From assembly GCA_020721345.1 (NCBI GenBank), contig DYMX01000010.1, forward strand, positions 1 through 45,428: a stretch of DNA of 45,428 bases, given 5' to 3'. This document shows, one piece after another, positions 25,018 to 33,794 of this stretch. This stretch comes from Sulfurovum sp. (GTDB taxonomy: Bacteria; Campylobacterota; Campylobacteria; Campylobacterales; Sulfurovaceae). The notes under the pieces are model-generated. The model saw nothing but the letters and a program-made list of their open reading frames with translations. It did not search any database and had not been told where the DNA came from. The position numbers were made by a program, and so were the translations under genes. The number at the start of each line of letters is the position of its first letter. The stretch's first letter is position 1.

Positions 25018-26451
25018 ATGGAGCATATGTACAATCTAAATATAGAAAGAGCAGTTTTAAGCGCGATCATATTTGATCCGAAAATATTTGAGGATATCGC
25101 TGTTAGCTTGAAAGTTAAAGATTTTTATCTGCCGTTTCATCAATATATTTTTAAAGCCATGGATGAATTAGCAAGGGAAGATAAACCTATCAGTGAAGAG
25201 TTTTTGATATCTAAACTTCAAGATATCGGCAAATTTGACGAAACATTGATGCTGGAGATATTATCGTCAAATCCGATAACAGATACAAAAGCATATTCTG
25301 CTGAAATAAAATCAAAGTCCATAAAAAGAGCTATCGTAACGCTTGCTACAGAGATAAAGAAAGTAACGGTAGAGGATAATTTGCCAAGTGATGACGTTAT
25401 GAACTTGGTAGAAAAAAAGCTTTATGAGATAACGCAAGAGAGTATAAACGATGATTTTAGAGAGTCAAAAGATATAATAGTATCAACACTTAAAGAGATA
25501 GAAGAGAGAAAAAAACAAGGTAATTCAAAACTTATCGGTGTTGATACTGGGTTTTTAAATCTAAATGATAGAACCAGCGGTTTTGGTAAAGGGGATTTGG
25601 TCATAGTTGCGGCTCGTCCTGCTATGGGAAAAACAGCACTAGTTTTAAATATGGCGCTAAAAGCGATAGAGAGAGATGAAGGGGTAGCTTTTTTTTCACT
25701 TGAGATGCCGGCAGAGCAGCTTATGCTAAGACTATTGTCTGCTAAAACATCTATTATGCTGCAAAACCTAAGGCAAGGCAATCTAAGAGACGATGAATGG
25801 ACTAGAGTAGTAAGCGCTACAAATGAGTTAGGTCATAAAAAACTTTTTGTTGATGACGGCGGATATGTGACCATTCATCATGTGAGAAGCAAACTTAGAA
25901 AATTAAAAACAAAACATCCAGAAATTACCATGGCGTTCATTGACTATCTTCAGCTGATGAGCAGCGAAGGCGGCAACTCATCCAATCGCCAACAAGAGAT
26001 CTCAGATATTTCTAGAGGGTTAAAACAGCTTGCGCGTGAACTTGAAATTCCCATCATTGCGCTTTCTCAGCTAAATAGGGGACTTGAGAGCAGAGAAAAC
26101 AAAAGGCCGATGCTGAGTGACCTTAGGGAGTCTGGAGCCATAGAGCAAGATGCCGATATAATCCTTTTTGTTTATCGCGATGATGTCTATAGGGAGGCAA
26201 AAGAAAAAGAGCGAGAGATGAAAGCTAAGGCTGAAGGAAAAGAGTTCAAAAGCGAGTATGTCAAAAAGCCCGAAGAAGAGACCGAACTGATCATTGGAAA
26301 GCAGAGAAATGGACCAACCGGTACTGTGGATCTTGTGTTCCAGAAAAACTTTACTAGATTTGTGGACGATCTCTCAAAAACTAAAAAAACATTTCACGGT
26401 ATTGAAGTAGAGTTCCAAAAAGAGGGCTCCATAAGTTTGCCTCCTATCTAA
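25018..26451 (+). CDS. dnaB: Replicative DNA helicase DnaB
   Basis: Hexameric fork helicase, 477 residues. The N-terminal domain (about 1-105, NLNIERAVLSAIIFDP) contacts primase; a linker leads to the RecA-like motor with Walker A ARPAMGKTALVLNMA, FSLEMPAEQL, Walker B MAFIDYLQLM and LSQLNRGLESRENKRPMLSDL. An acidic/Lys-rich insertion (KEKEREMKAKAEGKEFKSEY, about 397-416) interrupts the C-terminal part, a feature seen in other Campylobacterota. It begins on the base after ispG; the ATG three codons later is an alternative start. Confidence 0.96.
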   Translation: MEHMYNLNIERAVLSAIIFDPKIFEDIAVSLKVKDFYLPFHQYIFKAMDELAREDKPISEEFLISKLQDIGKFDETLMLEILSSNPITDTKAYSAEIKSKSIKRAIVTLATEIKKVTVEDNLPSDDVMNLVEKKLYEITQESINDDFRESKDIIVSTLKEIEERKKQGNSKLIGVDTGFLNLNDRTSGFGKGDLVIVAARPAMGKTALVLNMALKAIERDEGVAFFSLEMPAEQLMLRLLSAKTSIMLQNLRQGNLRDDEWTRVVSATNELGHKKLFVDDGGYVTIHHVRSKLRKLKTKHPEITMAFIDYLQLMSSEGGNSSNRQQEISDISRGLKQLARELEIPIIALSQLNRGLESRENKRPMLSDLRESGAIEQDADIILFVYRDDVYREAKEKEREMKAKAEGKEFKSEYVKKPEEETELIIGKQRNGPTGTVDLVFQKNFTRFVDDLSKTKKTFHGIEVEFQKEGSISLPPI

Positions 26452-26455
26452 TCAG

Positions 26456-27727
26456 ATGAAGATATCAAAGCCGCAATTTTTTTTAACAAATAAGTCTTTT
26501 ACTTTGACAATATTGTTTTTTACGGCGCTTTTGCTTTTAAGGCTCGGATTGGTATATAAAGATTATCAGGAATTCAAGCTTAAGCCGTTTTATTTTACCT
26601 ATGCCAATACGCTAAGTATAGAAAATAAACCAAATGCCATGTATCCACATACACTTTTAAGGCTGCAAAGCGACAATGGTTTGGAATTCTATACAAAATC
26701 ATATGACATTGTGCCTCATGATACAAAAAGAGTCAGGGTTGAGATTTTTCCGGATTCAAATATAACTTTTTTAAAATTCTTGGGGGCATTTTTTGTAGAT
26801 AGCAGACTTAAAGAAGTTGTTCCTGTAGAGAAAAGTATCAAAGACAAGGTTGTAGAGAATATCAAAAATCAACATAATGACAATCTCACTTCAAATATAT
26901 ATCCGGCTATATTTTTCAATACACCGTTATCAAAAGAGATAAGAGACAAAGTTATCGTTTTGGGGGCAAGTCACTTAATAGCTCTTAGCGGGTTTAATCT
27001 TACGATTTTATGGGGTGTTGTTTTTGGTATTTTAGCATTTTTTTACAAACCGCTTCAGAGTAGATTTTTTCCTCATAGATATACCGTTATAGACCTAGGG
27101 CTTATCTCTCTTTTATTTTTGGGAGCTTATGTTTGGTTTGCAGATTTTTCTCCATCTCTCATACGCGCGTATGCCATGGTTTTATTTGGTTGGCTGATAC
27201 TTATTATGGGACTTGAACTTGTCAGTTTTTCATTTTTGGCTTTTATTGTTACTGTTCTTTTGGTCATTTATCCAAAATTTTTAGCATCGATCAGTTTTTG
27301 GTTTTCTGTCGCAGGAGTGTTTTATATAATGCTTGTGGCTCATCATACAAAAAATATAAACAAATATTTGATTGGATTTTTTATAATGCCTATATCTATG
27401 TTTTTGCTGATGCAGCCCATTGTGCACTCTATATTTGGACAAACATCAATGTATCAGCTTTTGTCAATTCCTCTTGAGCTTGCTTATGTCATATTTTATC
27501 CTCTCATGATGTTTTTACACATAGTGGGTTTTGGAGGAGTGTTAGATGTATGGCTGGTTTGGCTTTTGAATTTTGCGCCAAGCGAACTGAAAGAGAGTAT
27601 ATTCCCACTTTATTTGCTGATAGGTTATGCTGTTTTGTCTCTCGCTTCTATGTTTCATAGATATCTATTTTTTATACTTTTAGCTTCGGCTTTTATCTAT
27701 TCTCTCTATCTCTTCATCTTTGTCTAA
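26456..27727 (+). CDS. comEC: ComEC/Rec2 competence channel protein
   Basis: Inner-membrane protein of DNA uptake, 423 residues. It has an N-terminal membrane segment (about 13-33), an OB-like periplasmic part (about 45-130), and then the competence domain with many membrane helices from about residue 165, starting VIVLGASHLIALSGFNLTI, the typical HLxAxSG..L motif. It lacks the metallo-beta-lactamase domain of long ComEC proteins, as is usual in Campylobacterota. It lies four bases after dnaB. The three pilin-like genes at 18216-19757 could belong to the same uptake system, which is an inference. Its last 48 bases overlap the convergent YihY gene. Confidence 0.9.
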   Translation: MKISKPQFFLTNKSFTLTILFFTALLLLRLGLVYKDYQEFKLKPFYFTYANTLSIENKPNAMYPHTLLRLQSDNGLEFYTKSYDIVPHDTKRVRVEIFPDSNITFLKFLGAFFVDSRLKEVVPVEKSIKDKVVENIKNQHNDNLTSNIYPAIFFNTPLSKEIRDKVIVLGASHLIALSGFNLTILWGVVFGILAFFYKPLQSRFFPHRYTVIDLGLISLLFLGAYVWFADFSPSLIRAYAMVLFGWLILIMGLELVSFSFLAFIVTVLLVIYPKFLASISFWFSVAGVFYIMLVAHHTKNINKYLIGFFIMPISMFLLMQPIVHSIFGQTSMYQLLSIPLELAYVIFYPLMMFLHIVGFGGVLDVWLVWLLNFAPSELKESIFPLYLLIGYAVLSLASMFHRYLFFILLASAFIYSLYLFIFV

Positions 27728-28507
27728 AAGAAAACAAAATCTCATACCATGCAAAAATATAGCCCACGATATATATATCCATAAAAAGAAAAACAACACG
27801 ATACTAATACTTCCATAAATGGTTGTATATGTTTGGTTATAGTAAATATACAAAACAAAAGCTTTTTTTGATAAAAACCAAACAAAAGAGGCTATAAATG
27901 AGCTTGAAATTGATGCCTTTAGAGAAACGGGCGTATTTGGTGACAGCTGATAAGAGATGAAAAATATACCCCACGTGATAATAAAGGGCATTAATGAATC
28001 GATCAAGAAATCGGATTCTATGTTTTCTCCTATAAAAAATGATGCATAGGTTGATATACTTATTCCCACAGATATAATAAATAAAAACAGCAGATAAATC
28101 TTAAGAGCGCTCCAAAAATCTCTTTTGTTTGTTTCAAAGATGTCATTAACGATATAATCATATGTTTTAAAAAACAGTGTTACGGCAAAAATAACATATA
28201 TAAATCCAAGCACGCCAAGCTGATCGGCATTGTTTAAAAACTGTTCCAGCGAGTCTAATATATATTTTGAATTAGATGGAACGATGATCGAAAAGAGATA
28301 AATTTCAAATTTTTTAAATAACAGATCAAATATAGGCATTGACGTAAAAATATAAAGGAAAATCGCCATAAGAGGGATTATAGCAAAAATCGTATCCCAA
28401 CTTAGACTTGAGGCATAGTAGCCGATCTTATCATCGAAAAGTTTATAAAAAAAATCTTTTATAAATATATAATAGTTTCTAAGGAGTTTTTTTAGATTTT
28501 CGTTCAT
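27680..28507 (-). CDS. YihY/RNase BN-family membrane protein
   Basis: 275-residue integral membrane protein of the YihY family, long mis-annotated as ribonuclease BN. I start at ATG 28507, with AAGGAG seven bases upstream. Six hydrophobic segments can be followed, with the family pattern YYASSLSWDTIFAIIPL near the N terminus and YYNQTYTTIYGSISIVLFFF near the C terminus. Its transport or envelope role is unknown. It lies just downstream of glcD on the same strand, as in C. jejuni (Cj1212c next to glcD Cj1213c), and its 3' end overlaps comEC by 48 bases. Confidence 0.85.
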   Translation of the reverse strand: MNENLKKLLRNYYIFIKDFFYKLFDDKIGYYASSLSWDTIFAIIPLMAIFLYIFTSMPIFDLLFKKFEIYLFSIIVPSNSKYILDSLEQFLNNADQLGVLGFIYVIFAVTLFFKTYDYIVNDIFETNKRDFWSALKIYLLFLFIISVGISISTYASFFIGENIESDFLIDSLMPFIITWGIFFISYQLSPNTPVSLKASISSSFIASFVWFLSKKAFVLYIYYNQTYTTIYGSISIVLFFFLWIYISWAIFLHGMRFCFLLDKDEEIERIDKSRS

Positions 28508-28526
28508 TGTAACTCCTTGTTTGTTT

Positions 28527-29909
28527 TTAAAGTCCCATTTTCCCCGGATTAAGAATGTTGTTAGGGTCAAATGCTTTTTTTATAGATCTAAACAGGTCCA
28601 ATTCATTCTTGTTAAATGCAATTTCCATAAACGGAGCTTTGCTTAGTCCTATACCATGCTCACCGCTTAAGGTTCCGCCCATATCAACAACAAGTTTAAA
28701 TATCTCTTCGATCGCATGATGTCCAAGCTCCAACTCTTTTTCATTGCTGCCGTCAACCATTACATTGACATGTATATTGCCGTCCCCTGAGTGTCCGAAA
28801 CATGGAACTTTAAAACCGTATTTTTCTCCTACGGCATATATAGCTTTAAGTGCTTCTGGGAGTTTGCTGCGAGGCACTGATATATCTTCATTTAATTTTT
28901 TTGAACCATATATCGTAATTGATTGAGATGCGTTTCTTCTCGCATACCAAAGTTTATCTCGCTCTTTACCGTCGTCTGCTACCACAAAACTGCTTGCGCC
29001 GTTTTCTTCAAATGATCTTTTAAGAGTATTTAGCTGAAATTCGACTTCTTCGCTGACATTTCCGTCAACATCTCCAATGAGAAGCGCGCCAGCATCTTCA
29101 GGCAAGTCAACTTTTATCTTTTCTTTGAGCGCTTTTACTACAAGTGAGTCTAGAAATTCCATCGCAACGGGATCTGCTCCTGCGGCAAGTGATTTGAAAA
29201 CGGCATTCATGGCATTTTCAACACTAGGGAATATTCCCATATATGCTTTTGTAAAACGAGGTTTTGGTATAAGCTTTAGCGTTATCTCGGTTGTAACCGC
29301 AAGTGTCCCTTCGCTTGCTATGAGAATGCCTGCCGTGTTGTATCCTGCTACATCTTTGATGGTTTTTTTGCCCGCTCTTATAATATCCCCATTTGGAAGC
29401 ACGGCGCGCATAGCCATAACGTAATCTTTTGTTATGCCGTATTTTGCCGCTCTCATACCGCCGGCATTTTCATTTACATTTCCGCCAAGCGTTGAATACT
29501 CTTCACTTGCAGGATCAGGCGGATAAAACAGTCCAACTTCTTCAACCGCTCTTTGCAGATCTTTATTTATAACTCCGGGCTGAACAACCGCCACAAGATT
29601 TTGCATATCAATTTCTAAGATCTTGTTCATATATTTTTCAAGCGCTAGTACAACGCCTCCGTTTGCAGGAAGCGCGCCGCCTGTAAAACCGCTTCCTGCA
29701 CCTCTTGGCGTAATTACTATTTTATGCTCGTTGCAATATTTTAAAACTTTACTTACATCTTCTTCGTTTTTTGGGAAAACGACTGCATCGGGCTCATATT
29801 TTGTTCTTGTGGCATCATAACTATATGCGATAAGGTGAGCTTTGTCGCTATAAACATTTTCGCTGCCTACAATCTTCTTTAAAGCATCTATATGTTTAAT
29901 ATCTATCAA
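28527..29909 (-). CDS. glcD: Glycolate oxidase subunit GlcD-type FAD dehydrogenase
   Basis: 460-residue FAD-linked oxidase. The FAD-binding domain has PRGAGSGFTGGALP and GGNVNENAGGMRAAKYG; the C-terminal FAD-oxidase domain has FGHSGDGNIHVNVMVDG and GTLSGEHGIGLSKAPFM, the standard GlcD landmarks. It oxidises a 2-hydroxy acid such as glycolate or lactate; the actual substrate is not readable. The partner subunits (GlcE/GlcF) are not adjacent. It overlaps the upstream PgbA-like gene by four bases and is followed by YihY after 19 bases. Confidence 0.9.
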   Translation of the reverse strand: MIDIKHIDALKKIVGSENVYSDKAHLIAYSYDATRTKYEPDAVVFPKNEEDVSKVLKYCNEHKIVITPRGAGSGFTGGALPANGGVVLALEKYMNKILEIDMQNLVAVVQPGVINKDLQRAVEEVGLFYPPDPASEEYSTLGGNVNENAGGMRAAKYGITKDYVMAMRAVLPNGDIIRAGKKTIKDVAGYNTAGILIASEGTLAVTTEITLKLIPKPRFTKAYMGIFPSVENAMNAVFKSLAAGADPVAMEFLDSLVVKALKEKIKVDLPEDAGALLIGDVDGNVSEEVEFQLNTLKRSFEENGASSFVVADDGKERDKLWYARRNASQSITIYGSKKLNEDISVPRSKLPEALKAIYAVGEKYGFKVPCFGHSGDGNIHVNVMVDGSNEKELELGHHAIEEIFKLVVDMGGTLSGEHGIGLSKAPFMEIAFNKNELDLFRSIKKAFDPNNILNPGKMGL

Positions 29910-30586
29910 TTTATTTGCTCCATTAGAGTATAATAGTCGCCGTCTACGACGCTTCCGAACCAGCCACTCCTAACTTTTTCAAAGTGGCTAAAGAACGGTG
30001 TTTGCGTTTGTGATTGCATACCAAATGGCTCTTTAGAGATTATTTTTTCACTTACCGGATCATATATAACAATGCCGTCTTTTTTTACGATCGCTATAAG
30101 TCCGACTTGGTAAGACCTTGCAAAAGATGACAGATTTTCTTTTGTTGGAACGCCGTCTTTCTTTTGAGAAATAAATGCAGCGTAATTGTCAGGATTTATC
30201 CAATGTTTTTTATACTTTGATGTTATTTCATTATATGTATTTTCATTTGGAGCAAGGAGAAGTACATTGTCATATAGATATCCGCCTATAACCTTGTCTC
30301 CAGCAACTACCTTCGTAGCAATTTCAGGCAAATTGCTATTTTCCATCAATGGGTTATCTAGAGTTGTCAATGTTCCGTTATCGTTTTGTACAACCGCCGT
30401 AGTTGCAGGACTTGCGCCATCTTTGTACGTGTGAAGGATGATGCCGCTCATGCCGTTTTTAGGAAAAGCGGGTGAAACTTGAAGAGTATTGTTGTTCACG
30501 TTTATAATTGTGCTTTGTATTGTTGCAGGGAATAAGTCCGCAAATAGCGGCAATGATAAAAATAAGCCTATAAATATTTTAAACAT
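29906..30586 (-). CDS. Exported protein, PgbA N-terminal domain-like
   Basis: 226-residue protein with an N-terminal signal peptide (MFKIFIGLFLSLPLFA, cleavage probably after LFA). The mature part begins DLFPATIQSTIINVNNNTLQ and resembles the N-terminal domain of the Helicobacter plasminogen-binding proteins PgbA/PgbB, but lacks their long charged C-terminal region. The position beside glcD matches Cj1214c of C. jejuni. The conserved role is probably in the periplasm or outer membrane and plasminogen binding should not be assumed here. It overlaps glcD by four bases. Confidence 0.75.
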   Translation of the reverse strand: MFKIFIGLFLSLPLFADLFPATIQSTIINVNNNTLQVSPAFPKNGMSGIILHTYKDGASPATTAVVQNDNGTLTTLDNPLMENSNLPEIATKVVAGDKVIGGYLYDNVLLLAPNENTYNEITSKYKKHWINPDNYAAFISQKKDGVPTKENLSSFARSYQVGLIAIVKKDGIVIYDPVSEKIISKEPFGMQSQTQTPFFSHFEKVRSGWFGSVVDGDYYTLMEQIN

Positions 30587-30619
30587 ATGTTTTCCTTGTT
30601 TTTTTTGTTTTATAATAAG

Positions 30620-30625
30620 ATTATA
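30620..30625 (-). promoter_or_regulatory. -10 box for the PgbA-like/glcD/YihY operon
   Basis: On the minus strand TATAAT lies 34 bases before the ATG of the exported protein, a normal distance. With the M23 peptidase promoter it forms a divergent promoter region of about 130 bases. Confidence 0.6.
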
Positions 30626-30677
30626 CTAGCCAAATGTTAAAAATTGGCTCATTTATAGCTTGTTTACCTTTTTTGGT

Positions 30678-30683
30678 TATAAT
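30678..30683 (+). promoter_or_regulatory. -10 box for the M23 peptidase gene
   Basis: TATAAT, preceded by TTTTTTGG, lies 35 bases before the peptidase ATG. No clear -35 box. Confidence 0.6.
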
Positions 30684-30717
30684 TTTGTACTTTGGATTTG
30701 GATAAGCTGGAATTTTT

Positions 30718-32001
30718 ATGACAAGAATCATTTTATTATTATTTTTAATCGCTACATCGATTTTCGGTAATGTTGTTACAAAACAGAAATGGAAACATGG
30801 GCAGAAATTTACAAATTATTTACAAATCAATAATGTTTCGCTTGATCTTCTTAAATCTCTTGATGAGCTTGAAAAGCAGGTTGTTGGAGACATAAGGGGA
30901 GGTCAAGTCTTTTATGAAGTAAAAGATGACAGCGGAAAGCTGGTAAAATCTTACATACCAATAAGCTCAACACTACAGATAAAAATCGCAAAAAACAGAA
31001 CAAATGAATTTAGATTTTCAATTATTCCTATTAACTTTAAAGAAGATATTTATATCGGAAATATAACTATCAAAAATAGTATTTGGAGTGATATAACAAG
31101 CGGGACACACAATAGTAATTTAACAAAAAAGCTACAAAAAGCCCTCGAGGGCTTTTTGGCAGGCATCTCTAAAGGCGATAATATAGCATTTCTTTATTCG
31201 CAAAAATCTCTTGCAGGATTTTTATCCGAAAGTCCAGAGATACATATAGTAAAAATAACAAAATCAAACAAAGAGATGTTTGTATATATTGATGAAGAAG
31301 GGAATGGCAGAAATGAGCTTTTTGAGAGCGTATCTTATGTTATTGACAAGCCAATCATCGGAAAACAAACTACAAAAAAAGTCGATATGAGAAGCGATGC
31401 AAAAGTCGAAAAATTCGCTTATCCGGTTAGGAATCCTAGGATAACATCACATTTTTCATACGGAAGATATCACCCTGTTTTACATTATGTGCGACCTCAT
31501 TTCGGTACGGATTTTGGAGTTAAAAGAGGAAACCCTGTGATGGCAATAGGCGACGGCGTCGTAATATCCGCAGGATATGACGGCGGATACGGGAAGGTTG
31601 TAAAAGTTCAACACAGCGGAGGCTATATGTCTTTATATGCGCATTTGGACGGTTTTAGGGCGAACGTAGGGGATAGAGTAGGCAGCGGCGATGTCATAGC
31701 TTACAGCGGCAATACCGGAACAAGCAGCGGACCTCATTTGCATTTAGGCATATATGTAAACAATTCCCCGATAGATCCTATGAGCGTTATAGGAAAAGAG
31801 TCATCGCCGGTTGATTTCATCTTGGATCGCGTGGCTGATGTTGTAAGTACAAAAACATATGAAACCAAAAAGATACCTATTGTAAATGCAAGTAAATATC
31901 GAGAAATGTTAAATTCTCGTTTAAATAGCGGAGCGCAGACATATGATTGGAGCAGTGATGACGATACAAAAGCAAAACTCTCCGAGGATGATTTTGAATG
32001 A
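30718..32001 (+). CDS. M23-family peptidoglycan endopeptidase
   Basis: 427-residue exported zinc peptidase. It has a signal peptide (about 1-17), a long N-terminal domain without familiar motifs, and a C-terminal LytM/M23 domain (about 240-365) with both metal motifs: PHFGTDFGVKRG (HxxxD) and GPHLHLGIY (HxH). These enzymes cut peptide crosslinks and shape the cell wall; the position matches Cj1215 of C. jejuni. The C-terminal tail after about 370 is hydrophilic and acidic. A terminator-like palindrome lies inside the gene (31136-31157). It overlaps the Nudix gene by four bases. Confidence 0.92.
   Translation: MTRIILLLFLIATSIFGNVVTKQKWKHGQKFTNYLQINNVSLDLLKSLDELEKQVVGDIRGGQVFYEVKDDSGKLVKSYIPISSTLQIKIAKNRTNEFRFSIIPINFKEDIYIGNITIKNSIWSDITSGTHNSNLTKKLQKALEGFLAGISKGDNIAFLYSQKSLAGFLSESPEIHIVKITKSNKEMFVYIDEEGNGRNELFESVSYVIDKPIIGKQTTKKVDMRSDAKVEKFAYPVRNPRITSHFSYGRYHPVLHYVRPHFGTDFGVKRGNPVMAIGDGVVISAGYDGGYGKVVKVQHSGGYMSLYAHLDGFRANVGDRVGSGDVIAYSGNTGTSSGPHLHLGIYVNNSPIDPMSVIGKESSPVDFILDRVADVVSTKTYETKKIPIVNASKYREMLNSRLNSGAQTYDWSSDDDTKAKLSEDDFE
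31136..31157. repeat. Terminator-like perfect palindrome within M23 gene
   Basis: AAAAAGCCC-TCGA-GGGCTTTTT: a 9-bp perfect stem, four-base loop and T-run on both strands, inside the coding frame (read KKLQKALEGFLAG). It has all features of a bidirectional intrinsic terminator although it lies about 420 bases into the gene. Confidence 0.75.
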
Positions 32002-32570
32002 ATATAACAAATTTCTCGCTTGAACCTCTAGAAAATCCAAAATTTGTCTTTACATCTTTGGCGCTCTATGAACAAGACGGAGTAAAGAAGAGTTGGGAGA
32101 TAGTAAAGGCTCATGATAGCGTGGCTGTTCTTTTATATCATAAAGATAAAAATAGCTTTGTGTTGGTTAGTCAGTTTCGTCCGGCAACTTATGCCAATGG
32201 TCATGATAGCGGCATAAGCTTGGAGCTTTGCGCAGGGATTTTAGATAAAGATATGAGTTTGCCTCAAATTGCCAAAGAAGAGATATTTGAAGAGTGCGGA
32301 TATGATGTAGATGTATCAAAAATAGAAAAGATCGCATCTTTTTACACATCTGTGGGTTTTGCCGGGAGTAAACAGATATTGTATTATGCAGTTGTCGATG
32401 AGAGCATGAAAGTCGGCACAGGGGGCGGTGTGGATGATGAGTTTATAGAGATAGTCTATATCGATGTAAACGAAGCAAGAAAAGTTATTTATGATGATAG
32501 TATTATCAAAACGCCAGGGCTTATGTTTGCTTTTTGCTGGTGGCATGAAAAGAGGCAAGGGAAAGTTTAA
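31998..32570 (+). CDS. Nudix hydrolase, UDP-sugar diphosphatase-like
   Basis: 190-residue Nudix protein. The Nudix box reads GILDKDMSLPQIAKEEIFEECGYD: the EE..EE metal ligands and final G are present, while Glu after Gx5 is Met and Arg of REUxEE is Glu. This variant box and the surrounding LELCAG resemble the NUDT14/UDP-glucose pyrophosphatase subgroup rather than MutT, so a nucleotide-sugar or ADP-ribose-like substrate is more likely than 8-oxo-dGTP. ATG overlaps the M23 peptidase stop (ATGA), suggesting a link to envelope or cell-wall precursor metabolism. Its end is six bases from convergent cprS. Confidence 0.85.
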   Translation: MNITNFSLEPLENPKFVFTSLALYEQDGVKKSWEIVKAHDSVAVLLYHKDKNSFVLVSQFRPATYANGHDSGISLELCAGILDKDMSLPQIAKEEIFEECGYDVDVSKIEKIASFYTSVGFAGSKQILYYAVVDESMKVGTGGGVDDEFIEIVYIDVNEARKVIYDDSIIKTPGLMFAFCWWHEKRQGKV

Positions 32571-32576
32571 AGGATT

Positions 32577-33794
32577 TTAAACTAACTTGATTATAAAGAC
32601 ATTGTATCCGTCTTCATGTCTGTATTTTAGTTTCAAATTTATTTTCTCAAGTATATTTTTAACTATATAAAGCCCTAGCCCAAAACCGCTATTTCTTTTT
32701 TCTCCTTGAGAAAAAGGTTCTGTATAGTATCTTAGCGGATGTTTTAATTCTTCGCCTTTTGAAATGATCTCTATAGCTTCCGGTGTTGTTTGAAGTTTCA
32801 CTTTTTGATCTATACCATACTTTATGCCGTTATCTAAAAGATTTTTAATCGCTAAACTTAAAAGTTTAATATCAGTATAAATAGGACGATTATCAATATT
32901 CTCTATCATGCGCTCTTTTTCGTTTAAAAGTAGATTTTGACCTATCTTTATTGCATTATCTATTGTTGTCATCTCGAAGTGCGGCTGAAAATTTTGGGCT
33001 GTTAATTTTTCAATGGTAGCAAGTTCGGCTATAAGCTCATTCATTCTATCAAATGATCTTATTAGCATATTTTTTGTATTTTCATCATCTATCGATTCTG
33101 TTAATATCCGTCCTTTTGTTATAGGGGTTTTAAGTTCATGCATGATGTTTCTCATGAAAAGATTTTTTGAATCGCTTAGATCATTTATACGCACAATCGC
33201 ATTATCAAAACTTTTAGCAATTTTTCCTATCTCATCATCATTTTTATATCTTATTCTTTTTTTTAGATTGCCTCCGGCAAACTCTTCGATGTCACGGTGC
33301 AGTTTTTTAAGAGGCTTTAGTTTTTTTAGTATCGCATAGTATAGCAGTATCAATATACCTATTATGACTACAGACAACCCAACTGCTATTGTTGAAACAT
33401 AGTTTTTGAGACGATTGTCTTTTAGCATCAGGCTAAACCCGAGTCTTTGAATATAGATATAATGTCCCGATGGAGTATCGAAGATCTTTATATTTCCGAT
33501 TGCCGATTCTCCGCCAAAAATTGTAGTTCCAACTTCTTCTATCTCTTGTTTTGTTTTTAGCAGATCTACATTTTGAACATTAAATTCGTCATAAAGTTTA
33601 TCAAGCTCTACATCCGTCATATCCAATTCGATATTTGACAAAAATGCATCTGCAATAAGTTTATGATGGTACATTTCGTCTATTTTTGTCTTATTTTTAT
33701 TCCACGATAAAAATATAAAAACAGTAGATATAGCAATAGCAATTGCCAATGAAAATAAAATATGTATAAAAGAAGTTACTGAAAGGTTTTTCAT
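32577..33794 (-). CDS. cprS: Sensor histidine kinase, CprS-like
   Basis: 405-residue membrane sensor. A short N-terminal helix (about 10-30) and a second (about 136-158) enclose a periplasmic sensor of about 100 residues, followed by HAMP (about 160-210), a dimerisation domain with the phospho-accepting His in FMRNIMHELKTPITKG, and an ATPase domain with N box NLLDNGIKYG and G2 box SGFGLGLYIV. The G1 box is degenerate (ISKGEEL), as in the ArsS/CprS kinases of Campylobacterota. It overlaps the response regulator by four bases and lies in an htrA-cprR-cprS order identical to C. jejuni Cj1228c-Cj1226c, where the system controls envelope and biofilm genes. Confidence 0.88.
   Translation of the reverse strand: MKNLSVTSFIHILFSLAIAIAISTVFIFLSWNKNKTKIDEMYHHKLIADAFLSNIELDMTDVELDKLYDEFNVQNVDLLKTKQEIEEVGTTIFGGESAIGNIKIFDTPSGHYIYIQRLGFSLMLKDNRLKNYVSTIAVGLSVVIIGILILLYYAILKKLKPLKKLHRDIEEFAGGNLKKRIRYKNDDEIGKIAKSFDNAIVRINDLSDSKNLFMRNIMHELKTPITKGRILTESIDDENTKNMLIRSFDRMNELIAELATIEKLTAQNFQPHFEMTTIDNAIKIGQNLLLNEKERMIENIDNRPIYTDIKLLSLAIKNLLDNGIKYGIDQKVKLQTTPEAIEIISKGEELKHPLRYYTEPFSQGEKRNSGFGLGLYIVKNILEKINLKLKYRHEDGYNVFIIKLV

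Noticed and set aside
24541-25026. Open frame of 161 codons on the minus strand, opposite ispG
   Set aside because: Antisense shadow of ispG; no motif, no ribosome site.
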